NCBI GenBank assembly: GCA_964437365.1
Contig: CAYTGM010000014.1
Span: forward strand, 1-64,000
Direction of reading: 5' to 3'
Source: CAYTGM01 sp964437365
GTDB lineage: Bacteria > Sumerlaeota > Sumerlaeia > SLMS01
DNA length: 64,000 nt
The notes under the pieces are model-generated. The model was given only the letters and a program-made list of their open reading frames with translations, was not told the origin of the DNA and did no database searches. Both the position numbers and the translations under genes were made by a program. The number at the start of each line of letters is the position of its first letter. Within the stretch, counting starts at the first letter, position 1. Shown here piece after piece: positions 7,835 to 16,125 of this stretch.

Positions 7835-10345
7835 TTACTTGGTAACACGTGCCGTTTCTTCCACTGTTGTTCTTCCTGCGCGAAGAAGCTTCAGGCCTTC
7901 CTGGCGGAGAGTTCTCATTCCTGCCTGGATTGCTATTTCCCTGATTTGACCGGTACTCAAATTTCCAGACTCAATTTCAATACGAAGTCTGTCCGACGGC
8001 TTAAGAAACTCGAAAATTCCTGTTCGTCTATAATAGCCGGTGTTGTTGCAGACCTGACAGCCCGCCCCTTTCTTGAAGTCGTAGCCCTTTAGTGGACGCG
8101 AAAGATCGATCGCCTCAAGCTCATCATCTGTCGGTTCATAAGGTTCACCACAATACTGACAAACCAGTCGGATGAGACGCTGAGCAACGACGAGAGCCAA
8201 AGCGTCGGCAAACTGGCGAGGGCTTACACCCAGGTCGATGAGTCGCGCAACTGAGGCCGATGCATCAACGGTATGCAGAGTTGAAAAGACCAGGTGTCCG
8301 GTCAAAACTGAATTAACTGAGATTTCCGCTGTTTCTTTATCACGAATCTCACCGACGACGATCACGTCGGGGTCCTGTCGCAAGACTGATCTCAAACCGC
8401 TTGCAAATGTCAGCCCGGCAGTTGTATTCACCTGAATCTGGTTCACACCGTCTATACGAAATTCGATCGGGTCTTCGATCGAAATGATGTTCTTGGAGCC
8501 CGTGGTGAGTGATTTGATTGCTACATAAATCGTGGTTGTCTTACCCGATCCTGTTGGGCCGGTAATCAAAAGCATCCCGTGTGGCTGATGGATCGTTCGC
8601 TCAAACATTTCCGCCTGGTCTGGCACCATCCCGAGATGTTCGGTACTCATCTGAATAGAACGTATATCAAGGATACGAAGCGAGATTTTCTCACCACTGC
8701 CAGTAGGTGAGGAAGCAGCACGCACATCAATATCAGTGTTATCGATGTTCATCTGGAACTTTCCGTCTTGAGGAACGCGCTTTTCGGCGATGTTCATGTC
8801 CCCCATCACCTTCACCGCAGAAACCAGTGGATGGCAGAAAGTTTTACGCAACTTGTACATTTCCGTCATAATACCATCAACACGCTGCCTTACAATCAAA
8901 CCCTGTTCACTTGGTTCAAAGTGAAGGTCGGAGGCGCGCTTCCTGACACCTGCGGTGATGATTGCTTTTGTCAGTCGGCTGATCCCATCACCACTGATAT
9001 ACGACTCAAGTGATGTGGCACCTTTCTCGACCAGCTCTGCTTCATCGGCAAGAGCTCCTGCCAGCTTTTCGATATATTCATCAAGACTGAACAGAGGGAC
9101 GATTTTTTCTTTGCAGCTTGGACATTTCGAGAAAACGAGGTCGCCGTAGGCAAACATATTGTCGATTGGTTTCTCGCAATGGGGACAAACTTCTGTTTCA
9201 GCATCTCCCTTCTTCTTGCCTCCCGTTCCGCGAAGTTTCAGGTGGGTAAACATGAACCCGAATAGACTGAAAATGCCAAAAAGCTTCAGTTTGCTCTTCC
9301 ATTCGGAGGCGAGGAGATTCCCTCCGCTCTCAATCTTGTTGAGTATGAGATAGGGGAAGACCCAATAGACAAAGATGAAAATCAGTATAATCAGCCCAAC
9401 GTGCATCATCCTCGTTGGGTTGCTTGTAATGCCCGAAAAATAGTCTTTCGCTGATGCCCACCGCTCAGCTCCGAGCAGGTTGTCCATAAAGCCAGGCTCG
9501 GGTGTTGGAGTTGGTTTGGGAGTGGGAGTGGGAAGACCGGCTTTTTCTGCAATGCCGGGCATGGCACTGAACCTCTGAAGGTTGGTTGCTGCCTCCGTAT
9601 AGATGGAACTTCCCTCTGGAACAATTCTGATTAATTGTGAATAAATAGCGACTGCTTCTGACCATTTCTCATCTGCCAGCGGCCGGAGTCTCTCAGCGTC
9701 TGCCTGGTTCCCCCTGCCGATGGCCGCTTCAGCGCCCTGAAAGGCTTCTGTTCCTTGTGCAACTAAGATGTTTGCCAGACCTGAAAGTGCTGGGGCATAC
9801 TGTTCATCATTTTGATCGATATACCCATTGAGCAGAGTCCGGTAGTCTTCTTCCGCTCCGGCCAGGTTGCCTGCAAAGCGTCTCTTACGCGCACGTTCGG
9901 AAAGACCTTGCCTGATGTAATTACTAACAGTTTCTTCGTATTGATCATAGAATTCAGGGAAGGTCTTCTGAACCAGATCCCTTGAAGTCTCATCAGAAAA
10001 GAGAATCCCGGTTTCGACAAGTTCTTCCCAGCTCTGCCGGGTGGCCAGACGGGAAAGTGTTTCTGTCATCAATTTGCTGCCGGTTGAGATAATCTCTTTG
10101 TGATCCTCAAAAGCTGAAGGATCTTCTTTGTGCATCTTGATAAGGAATTGCCAGCCCTCGACAGCCTTATTCTCCTCGAAGTGCTGTGATGCGGCACGCG
10201 CGTTTAGGTTTCCAAGGCCATCTTCACCTTGGGCCAAGGCTACCTGAGGAGCGCCTGAGGTGACGGCCAAAAACAGCGCCAATACCACAAAAATATGAGT
10301 ACCGAGGGTATTTTTGAAATACCCTGAGAGAGTCTTGCAATTCAT
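7835..10345 (-). CDS. GspE/PilB-type secretion ATPase with an exported N-terminal region and membrane anchor
   Basis: 836 residues. Residues about 450-836 are a complete type II secretion/type IV pilus ATPase: SDLHFEP box, Walker A GPTGSGKTT (about 596-604), Walker B VIVVGEIRD (about 661-669), His box HLVFSTLHT and the two CxxC pairs of the zinc subdomain (about 729-732 and 763-766). The N-terminus is unusual: a signal-peptide-like hydrophobic segment ending near VALAQ (residue 39), about 220 mostly helical TPR-like residues, a PTPTPKPTPTPEP hinge (about 272-285), a strong transmembrane helix (about 316-336), then a second zinc ribbon (CPHC, about 387, and CPSC, about 408). The ATPase would stay cytosolic while the helical part is periplasmic. 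No other secretion genes are adjacent. Confidence 0.88.
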   Translation of the reverse strand: MNCKTLSGYFKNTLGTHIFVVLALFLAVTSGAPQVALAQGEDGLGNLNARAASQHFEENKAVEGWQFLIKMHKEDPSAFEDHKEIISTGSKLMTETLSRLATRQSWEELVETGILFSDETSRDLVQKTFPEFYDQYEETVSNYIRQGLSERARKRRFAGNLAGAEEDYRTLLNGYIDQNDEQYAPALSGLANILVAQGTEAFQGAEAAIGRGNQADAERLRPLADEKWSEAVAIYSQLIRIVPEGSSIYTEAATNLQRFSAMPGIAEKAGLPTPTPKPTPTPEPGFMDNLLGAERWASAKDYFSGITSNPTRMMHVGLIILIFIFVYWVFPYLILNKIESGGNLLASEWKSKLKLFGIFSLFGFMFTHLKLRGTGGKKKGDAETEVCPHCEKPIDNMFAYGDLVFSKCPSCKEKIVPLFSLDEYIEKLAGALADEAELVEKGATSLESYISGDGISRLTKAIITAGVRKRASDLHFEPSEQGLIVRQRVDGIMTEMYKLRKTFCHPLVSAVKVMGDMNIAEKRVPQDGKFQMNIDNTDIDVRAASSPTGSGEKISLRILDIRSIQMSTEHLGMVPDQAEMFERTIHQPHGMLLITGPTGSGKTTTIYVAIKSLTTGSKNIISIEDPIEFRIDGVNQIQVNTTAGLTFASGLRSVLRQDPDVIVVGEIRDKETAEISVNSVLTGHLVFSTLHTVDASASVARLIDLGVSPRQFADALALVVAQRLIRLVCQYCGEPYEPTDDELEAIDLSRPLKGYDFKKGAGCQVCNNTGYYRRTGIFEFLKPSDRLRIEIESGNLSTGQIREIAIQAGMRTLRQEGLKLLRAGRTTVEETARVTK

Positions 10346-10560
10346 CTATTCCCCATCCCCCTGGCTCTTTGAAAGTCTGCTCATAAACTTAACAATTAAA
10401 TAATGGAATTTTTCTTTAATTTTGACACCTCAATCTTCCTTTGTCGGATCATAGGGTCAAAGTTTATCTCTTGGCCAGAGTGAGTAAATTGGACATCATC
10501 CTTGCACTCTCTGACGTCTGGAACCAACGTTTTTTCAATTCAATGAGGAGAATACCTCTG

Positions 10561-11043
10561 ATGGCAGAATCTAAATACAAAGAGATCTCCGCTCCGCTCG
10601 ACGCAAAGGGGCTCAAGCTAGCTCTGGTTGTTTCGCGCTACAACTCGCTGATCTGCAAGGAACTCCTCAGTGGAGCCATTGACGCAATCGTCCGCCATGG
10701 TGGCCGAGAAGCAGATTTAAAGGTCATCTGGGCCCCAGGTGGGTTTGAGATTCCTATTCTCGTGAAAGCAGTCCTTGATAAGGGCGGGGTTGACGGAGTG
10801 ATTACTCTCGGCTGTGTGCTGAAGGGCGAAACCCCCCACAATGACCACATCTCCAACGAAGTTGTTAAAGGTGTCTCCTCACTCTCGCTTGAATACGGGG
10901 TTCCCGTTGGGTTCGGTGTACTGACCCCGAATACGCTGGAGCAGGCTCTTAACAGGGCCGGTGTGAAAATGGGCAATAAAGGGGCTGAGGCCGCACTGGC
11001 CGTGATTGAAGCAGCTCAAGCCATCAAATTAATTAAGAAATAG
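10561..11043 (+). CDS. ribH: 6,7-dimethyl-8-ribityllumazine synthase
   Basis: 160 residues. It joins 5-amino-6-ribitylamino-uracil and dihydroxybutanone phosphate in the penultimate step of riboflavin synthesis. Diagnostic stretches are VVSRYNSLICKELLSGA, WAPGGFEIP, VITLGCVLKGETPHNDHI (with the catalytic His of the GETxH motif) and VPVGFGVLTPNTLEQA. The start is the ATG at 10561, with GAGGAG 11 bases upstream; an in-frame TTG at 10441 adds non-homologous residues. The other rib genes are not here, and no FMN riboswitch sequence was found upstream. A small hairpin (GGCATC/GATGCC, 11052-11070) follows the stop. Confidence 0.93.
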   Translation: MAESKYKEISAPLDAKGLKLALVVSRYNSLICKELLSGAIDAIVRHGGREADLKVIWAPGGFEIPILVKAVLDKGGVDGVITLGCVLKGETPHNDHISNEVVKGVSSLSLEYGVPVGFGVLTPNTLEQALNRAGVKMGNKGAEAALAVIEAAQAIKLIKK

Positions 11044-11224
11044 CAATACCAGGCATCCCCACAAGATGCCAGCCTATTAGTGTCGATTAGATGCTGATTC
11101 AGCCCGAGCTGGATTCTCCTGCTTGACGTATTGTCCCGAATGTTGTTCCTGTTTTCTTTTCATTCTATCCCAAGTGCTTATTTATTTGTCTGCTCCTGCT
11201 CAACTTATTGATCCTGTTCCCAGA

Positions 11225-12052
11225 ATGACTCTGTCCTCTCCCATCGAAATCTCCGGGGCAGGAATACATTCTGGAGTCGTTGGAACGATCCGCCTTGAGC
11301 CTTGTGAAGGAGGCTCCGGGATTCAGTTCCGTCGACCAGGTAAAGAACCCGTACCGGTCAATTGGCGAACAGCGGATGCCAGGGAATCAGTGCGTCGCAC
11401 GGTGATTATCGGAGAAAATGGCGAGCGCTTTGAGCAGGTTGAACATCTTCTGGCAGCACTCGCCGCTCACGGAATTACTGATGTTCTGGTTGAGCAGCAG
11501 GGTCCTGAGGTCCCCTTCCTCGATGGTGGTTGCTATGAGTTCATGAAGCTCTTGGAAAAGGGTGGCTCGGTAGAAGCAGGCGGTGAAGTGCGCCAGCTTC
11601 AAGTTAACAAGACCTTGAAAATCGAGGATGAAGGGGCTGTTGTCATGGGTTCAGAAGAGGAAGGTCTGAGGCTATCTTCCTTTGTTGAGTTTCCTGACAC
11701 TGTCGTCGGAAACGGTGGATACAGTTTAATAATGGAACGAGGGACTTTTTTCGAGGAGGTCTCGAGGGCTCGAACATTCGCCCTTGCCCGGGATATTGAG
11801 GCTTTGCGCGCTGCTGGCCTGATTAAGGGGGGAAATCTTGAAAATGCCGTTGTTTTCGACCATGAGCGTTATCATAATGAAACCCTCAATTATCCAGATG
11901 AGGTAATGCGTCATAAAATCATCGACCTCCTGGGCGACCTTGCGCTATCAGGCCATCCTTTACGTGGCCATTTCTGGGCATGGAAGGCGGGACACCGCTC
12001 CCACGTTCTTTTTGTCCAGCATTTAATGACGGAGCTAACGAAGCACGCATGA
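11225..12052 (+). CDS. lpxC: UDP-3-O-acyl-N-acetylglucosamine deacetylase
   Basis: About 275 residues. LpxC is the zinc enzyme of the committed step of lipid A synthesis. Seen here are SPIEISGAGIHSG (N-terminal hallmark), EHLLAALAAHGITD with the first zinc His, PFLDGG, ARTFALARDIE, and YPDEVMRHKIIDLLGDLAL with the second zinc His and Asp, then the C-terminal GHRSHV His. The start at 11225 gives the standard N-terminus, though its ribosome site is weak; about 34 further upstream codons are open but do not look like LpxC. It ends in an ATGA overlap with fabZ. It is rather shorter than the E. coli enzyme, with all zinc ligands kept. Confidence 0.93.
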   Translation: MTLSSPIEISGAGIHSGVVGTIRLEPCEGGSGIQFRRPGKEPVPVNWRTADARESVRRTVIIGENGERFEQVEHLLAALAAHGITDVLVEQQGPEVPFLDGGCYEFMKLLEKGGSVEAGGEVRQLQVNKTLKIEDEGAVVMGSEEEGLRLSSFVEFPDTVVGNGGYSLIMERGTFFEEVSRARTFALARDIEALRAAGLIKGGNLENAVVFDHERYHNETLNYPDEVMRHKIIDLLGDLALSGHPLRGHFWAWKAGHRSHVLFVQHLMTELTKHA

Positions 12053-12522
12053 GCGACTTAAGTGAGACTTTTCTCTACCTTCCTCCATTTGGAATCGAAA
12101 CGATCAAAAAAATCATTCCTCACCGTTACCCATTTCTCCTTGTAGATGGGATCGAAGAATTTGGTGAGGATACCATGAAAGGGCATAAAAACCTTTCTGC
12201 TGGTGAACCTGTTTTTCAGGGGCACTTTCCACAAAAAGCGATCTACCCAGGTGTCATGCAGATCGAAACTGTGGCGCAGGTCGGTGCAACCTGGATACTG
12301 GCTCGCAAAGAGAATATCGGGAAAATTGCCTATCTCATGAGCGTCGAAGAGGCGAAATTTCGCCGACCCGCACTTCCCGGGATGCGCCTTGATATCCACG
12401 GCAGAATCACAAACTTAAAAAGCAGAACAGGTCGACTTCAGGCAGAAATTCTGTCCGAAGGAAAGGTTATTTCCAATGTTACTATCCTCTTTGCGTTCTC
12501 GAAAGACGATAACGATGGCTAA
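12049..12522 (+). CDS. fabZ: 3-hydroxyacyl-[acyl-carrier-protein] dehydratase
   Basis: 157 residues of hot-dog fold. It dehydrates 3-hydroxyacyl-ACP, competing with lipid A synthesis for the 3-hydroxyacyl-ACP pool. Present are IIPHRYPFLLVDGI, the catalytic segment GHFPQKAIYPGVMQIETVAQ (His and Glu) and AKFRRPALPGMRL. The ATG at 12049 overlaps the lpxC stop, with GGAG about 14 bases upstream; an earlier ATG at 11980 lies within lpxC. Its stop overlaps the start of lpxI. Unlike some PVC and FCB genomes, fabZ is not fused to lpxC. Confidence 0.93.
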   Translation: MSDLSETFLYLPPFGIETIKKIIPHRYPFLLVDGIEEFGEDTMKGHKNLSAGEPVFQGHFPQKAIYPGVMQIETVAQVGATWILARKENIGKIAYLMSVEEAKFRRPALPGMRLDIHGRITNLKSRTGRLQAEILSEGKVISNVTILFAFSKDDNDG

Positions 12523-13411
12523 GAAAGCAGAGCCAGGGATCCATATAGACGGGGATGAATCCCGTCTTGATGAGATTCCCAAGAGAATCGGCCTGATCGC
12601 TGGAGAAGGAAATTTCCCGATCACGCTTGCTCAGGCAGCCCGAAGCGAAGGGGCTGAGATTGTAACATTCGGGCTGAAGGGATATGCGAGCGAAGACCTG
12701 AGGGCTTACAGTGATGCAATGTATATGCTGAAGCTCTCGGAGCTCTCCAAGCTTATTCAGATCTCCCACGAGTCTGGTGTGAAGCATCTGATTATGGCCG
12801 GACGAATCCCCCATAACCTGGTTCTCTTAAAACAGATCAGCTTTGATCCCAGACTCCTGAAGATCCTCGCTAATCTTCCAAACAAAAAAGCCGACTCATT
12901 GCTGAAGGCCGCTGTTGATGAACTGGAACAGGAAGGTTTGAAGGTTCTCGATTCAACGCTATTTCTGAAGAGCTGTATGCCAGAACCTGGTGTACAGACA
13001 CTGGCAACGCCTCCATCAGAAGAGGTCATTAAAGATATCGAATTCGGTTACCCGCTGGCTAAGCAGCTGGGTGGACTTGATGTGGGTCAGACCATCGCAA
13101 TCAAGAACCAGGTCATCGTTGCAGTTGAGGCACTCGAAGGTACCGACAACCTGATCAAGAGAAGTTACGATCTTGCCGGTGAGGGAATTACCTTTGTTAA
13201 GGTTTGTAAGCCACGCCAGGACATGCGATTCGACGTACCGGTGGTTGGGCTCACCACGATTAAGAATCTCGCCAGAATCAAAGCTGCCGCTCTTTGTATA
13301 ACAGCTAATAGATCTCTCTTCTTTGATCGTAAAGAGTCGATTAATCTCGCGCAAAAACATGGTATATCAATTGTCGCAAGACCGGACAATGATACTATGT
13401 TTGATACCTGA
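12515..13411 (+). CDS. lpxI: UDP-2,3-diacylglucosamine pyrophosphatase LpxI
   Basis: About 298 residues. LpxI (formerly DUF1009) hydrolyses UDP-2,3-diacylglucosamine to lipid X and UMP, replacing LpxH. Recognisable segments are RIGLIAGEGNFPITLAQAAR at the N-terminus, GVKHLIMAGRIPH, the domain-linking DSTLFLKSCMP, and the C-terminal LDVGQTIAIKNQVIVAVEALEGTD and VKVCKPRQDMRFDVPVVGLTTI, which belong to the LpxI catalytic domain. The ATG at 12515 overlaps the end of fabZ by 8 bases. An N-terminal extension of about 22 residues precedes the usual start of the fold. Classical clusters carry lpxA between fabZ and lpxI; it is absent here. Confidence 0.92.
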   Translation: MAKKAEPGIHIDGDESRLDEIPKRIGLIAGEGNFPITLAQAARSEGAEIVTFGLKGYASEDLRAYSDAMYMLKLSELSKLIQISHESGVKHLIMAGRIPHNLVLLKQISFDPRLLKILANLPNKKADSLLKAAVDELEQEGLKVLDSTLFLKSCMPEPGVQTLATPPSEEVIKDIEFGYPLAKQLGGLDVGQTIAIKNQVIVAVEALEGTDNLIKRSYDLAGEGITFVKVCKPRQDMRFDVPVVGLTTIKNLARIKAAALCITANRSLFFDRKESINLAQKHGISIVARPDNDTMFDT

Positions 13412-13419
13412 GAATCTCT

Positions 13420-16119
13420 ATGTCTACACAAGAGGAAGAGTCCGGTTCGGTAAAAACGGAAGAAGAGGCACATGTTAATAGTCTCAAGAAGCAACTGGAC
13501 AAGGCCCGAGAAAAGCTCAGTCAGGACTTAAGAAAAACTCCTGGCATCACAACCTGCCGCGAGTATTCTACATCGATACAGGATATTCTACTCTCTCACA
13601 TTAACTGGGTGGCCGATCGCCAGGAGTCCCAATGCTTCCGTGACCGCATCGCTATTGTTGCTGTTGGCGGTTTGGGTCGACTCGACATGGCGCTTCATTC
13701 CGACCTCGATTTCCTCTTCCTGACCGTTGATGATCCCACACAGGAAGACGAAGAGTTCATCAAGAGCCTTCTCTATCCGCTTTGGAATCTGCGCCTCGAT
13801 CTCGGTTATGGTGTTCACTCGCAGAAAGATGTTCTCGAAGCTGTTGGTACAGATATGGAAAAGTCTACTGCCCTGTCAGAGGCTCGTTTCCTCTGGGGAA
13901 ATGAAGATGTCTGTACAAGAGTCATTACATCTGCTCATACAGAGCTGAATCACATTAAAAGATTATGGGCAGTTGAATCCCTCACGCAAGGAACGAAAGA
14001 CCGACACCTTCAGAATGCAAACACCGTCTTCCTATTGGAGCCCGACGTAAAGCACTCCGTTGGTGGTTTACGCGATATACACGTCATTCTCTGGCTTTCC
14101 TTTGTTCTTTTTGGGGAAGCGTCCCTTGAAAAGCTGGTTGAACAGGAGATCATTTCTGAAGTTGAGAAAGTCAAGATTTACGCCGCATGGTCCTATCTTC
14201 TTGACCTTCGTAACAGCCTTCATCTTTCCGAGAGTCGACGTGTAGACAAGCTCACCCTTGAGCGTCAAATATCAGTCGCGGGAGTCATGAAAATCTTTCA
14301 GACTAATACCGCGCTCGCTGAAGAAGGCATGATGCGGTCTTACTACGATCATGCCTGTGTGATCAGCCGATTCAGTCGTCGTGTTCGAAAAGCAGCGCTG
14401 GTCGATACCCCCGGGACTCGTGAAAGTCTTACTGCAGTAGAACTCCCCAGACGAATTGGAATCAATTTCTGGCGAGCTGGTGACCGTATCTGGATTGATG
14501 AAGAAGAACTGCCGGTTATCGATGAAGATCGCTTCTGGCCACTCAGGTTCTTTCTGGCTATTGCTCGGAATGATCTTGAACCCACAGATGATTCACTCGT
14601 CTTTATTGAGGAACGCCTTGCAAGAATCGATGATCACTATCGCCGATCTCCCATCGCTCGGGATTACTTTCTTGATATTCTTCGTTCCCATGGAAACATA
14701 GCAGATACACTTCGCATCATGAATAGATGCGGGTTTTTGTCCAAATATATTCCTGAGTTTTCGTATATTCGAAACCTGCCGCGTATAGATCACTATCATC
14801 AGTATACCGTTGATGAGCACATGATTCGCTGCATTGGATTCGCAGAACGGTTACACTCAAGTATTCCGCTTCCCGGAATGGACCATCTGGCAGACGTCGC
14901 CCGGCGGATTCTTCGGACAGATCTTCTCCATCTCGCCCTTCTATTGCACGACGTAGGAAAAGGAATGGGCCGAGGCCACGTGATTCATGGGATGCACGCT
15001 GCGCAGCGTGTTACAGAAAGAATGCAGATGCGCCCGGTAGAACGAGACTTTGTCCGTTCGCTGATTGGTCATCATCAGAAGATGAGCCACATGGCTCTTC
15101 GGCGCGATATAGAAGACCCACATCTCGGGGAAGAACTTGCCGAGGCGGTTGAAAAGCCTGAACTCCTTGACATGCTCTATGTGCACTCAGCCTGCGATCT
15201 TGCTGGCGTATCCGAAGAATCATGGAACGACTGGCGTGGACGACTCATTTCCATGCTCTTCGATAGAACACATGAAATTCTGCGCGGTATTAAAGTGGTT
15301 CAGCGCAAGAAGGTTCCCATTGATAATATACGCGAGCAAATCTGGGAAAAGGTAGTCGCTATTCGTAATGAAAAAGAATACACGCGAGACGACCTTGATC
15401 ATTACCTGAATGATATGCCGGGTCGCTATGTTCAGTCCGTCTTTCCCCCTGATATAGCCAAACACTTTGTTCTTTCTGAAGAGTTGGACGATGAAAAGCG
15501 TATCCTCTTTCGAACAGACACTTACGAAGGAAGCAACTATACAGAAGTTACCTTTGTTGCCAGTGATTCTCCAGGACTTTTCAGTAATCTTTGTGGAGCT
15601 CTTTCAGCCAAAAGCTTCGACATTCTGTCCGCTCAGATTTATACATCGGCTTCCGGGGAAGCTGTTGATATTTTTCAAGTAAAGGTTCCCCCTGCTCACT
15701 CTGGAAATCTCGACCGCATTCTACAAAAGTTCTGCGAGCAACTCCAGCGTTGCATGGAAACCGGTGAATCGCCAACGTGGTCAAAAACATTGAAAAAGCT
15801 CAAGGCTGCCCCGGTAACAGAAGAGCGCTTGCGCATTAAACCTCCTCGTGTAGACATCAGCAATTCAACCTCCCATTCACACACGGTCATTGAGGTTCGA
15901 GCCCCTGACAGGCCAGGACTTCTGAACGATATTACCAAGCTGTTTGATCGCTTCAGCATCAATCTGGATCTGGCCTTTATCGCCACCGAGAGTTACCAGG
16001 TTGTTGACGTGTTTTATGTGACAGATCTCGAGACAAATAAACTCGAGGAAGGTGGCAAGATGAAGGCTCTACGAGAAGAGCTTCTTAAAATTGTGCACGA
16101 AGGGTTGGGTTTCAGCTGA
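13420..16119 (+). CDS. glnD: Bifunctional PII uridylyltransferase/uridylyl-removing enzyme
   Basis: 899 residues, the usual GlnD length. Order: nucleotidyltransferase domain with GGLGRLDMALHSDLDF (about residues 83-98; the acidic HSDLD metal ligands are kept), GlnD helical region with the HSVGGLRDIH block, HD phosphohydrolase domain (LLHDVGKGMGRGHVIHG, about 506-522), then two ACT domains (about 707-780 and 820-899; APDRPGLLNDITKLFDR in the second). GlnD senses glutamine and modifies PII to set nitrogen metabolism. It starts 9 bases after lpxI, so it is probably in the same transcript, an unusual link. The gene ends convergent to the sigma-54 regulator. Confidence 0.93.
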   Translation: MSTQEEESGSVKTEEEAHVNSLKKQLDKAREKLSQDLRKTPGITTCREYSTSIQDILLSHINWVADRQESQCFRDRIAIVAVGGLGRLDMALHSDLDFLFLTVDDPTQEDEEFIKSLLYPLWNLRLDLGYGVHSQKDVLEAVGTDMEKSTALSEARFLWGNEDVCTRVITSAHTELNHIKRLWAVESLTQGTKDRHLQNANTVFLLEPDVKHSVGGLRDIHVILWLSFVLFGEASLEKLVEQEIISEVEKVKIYAAWSYLLDLRNSLHLSESRRVDKLTLERQISVAGVMKIFQTNTALAEEGMMRSYYDHACVISRFSRRVRKAALVDTPGTRESLTAVELPRRIGINFWRAGDRIWIDEEELPVIDEDRFWPLRFFLAIARNDLEPTDDSLVFIEERLARIDDHYRRSPIARDYFLDILRSHGNIADTLRIMNRCGFLSKYIPEFSYIRNLPRIDHYHQYTVDEHMIRCIGFAERLHSSIPLPGMDHLADVARRILRTDLLHLALLLHDVGKGMGRGHVIHGMHAAQRVTERMQMRPVERDFVRSLIGHHQKMSHMALRRDIEDPHLGEELAEAVEKPELLDMLYVHSACDLAGVSEESWNDWRGRLISMLFDRTHEILRGIKVVQRKKVPIDNIREQIWEKVVAIRNEKEYTRDDLDHYLNDMPGRYVQSVFPPDIAKHFVLSEELDDEKRILFRTDTYEGSNYTEVTFVASDSPGLFSNLCGALSAKSFDILSAQIYTSASGEAVDIFQVKVPPAHSGNLDRILQKFCEQLQRCMETGESPTWSKTLKKLKAAPVTEERLRIKPPRVDISNSTSHSHTVIEVRAPDRPGLLNDITKLFDRFSINLDLAFIATESYQVVDVFYVTDLETNKLEEGGKMKALREELLKIVHEGLGFS

Positions 16120-16125
16120 TTCTAC

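Noticed and set aside
10346..10560. FMN riboswitch or clear sigma-70 promoter before ribH
   Set aside because: No conserved RFN-element segments were found. A TTGACA at 10422-10427 exists but no acceptable -10 box lies 16-18 bases downstream.
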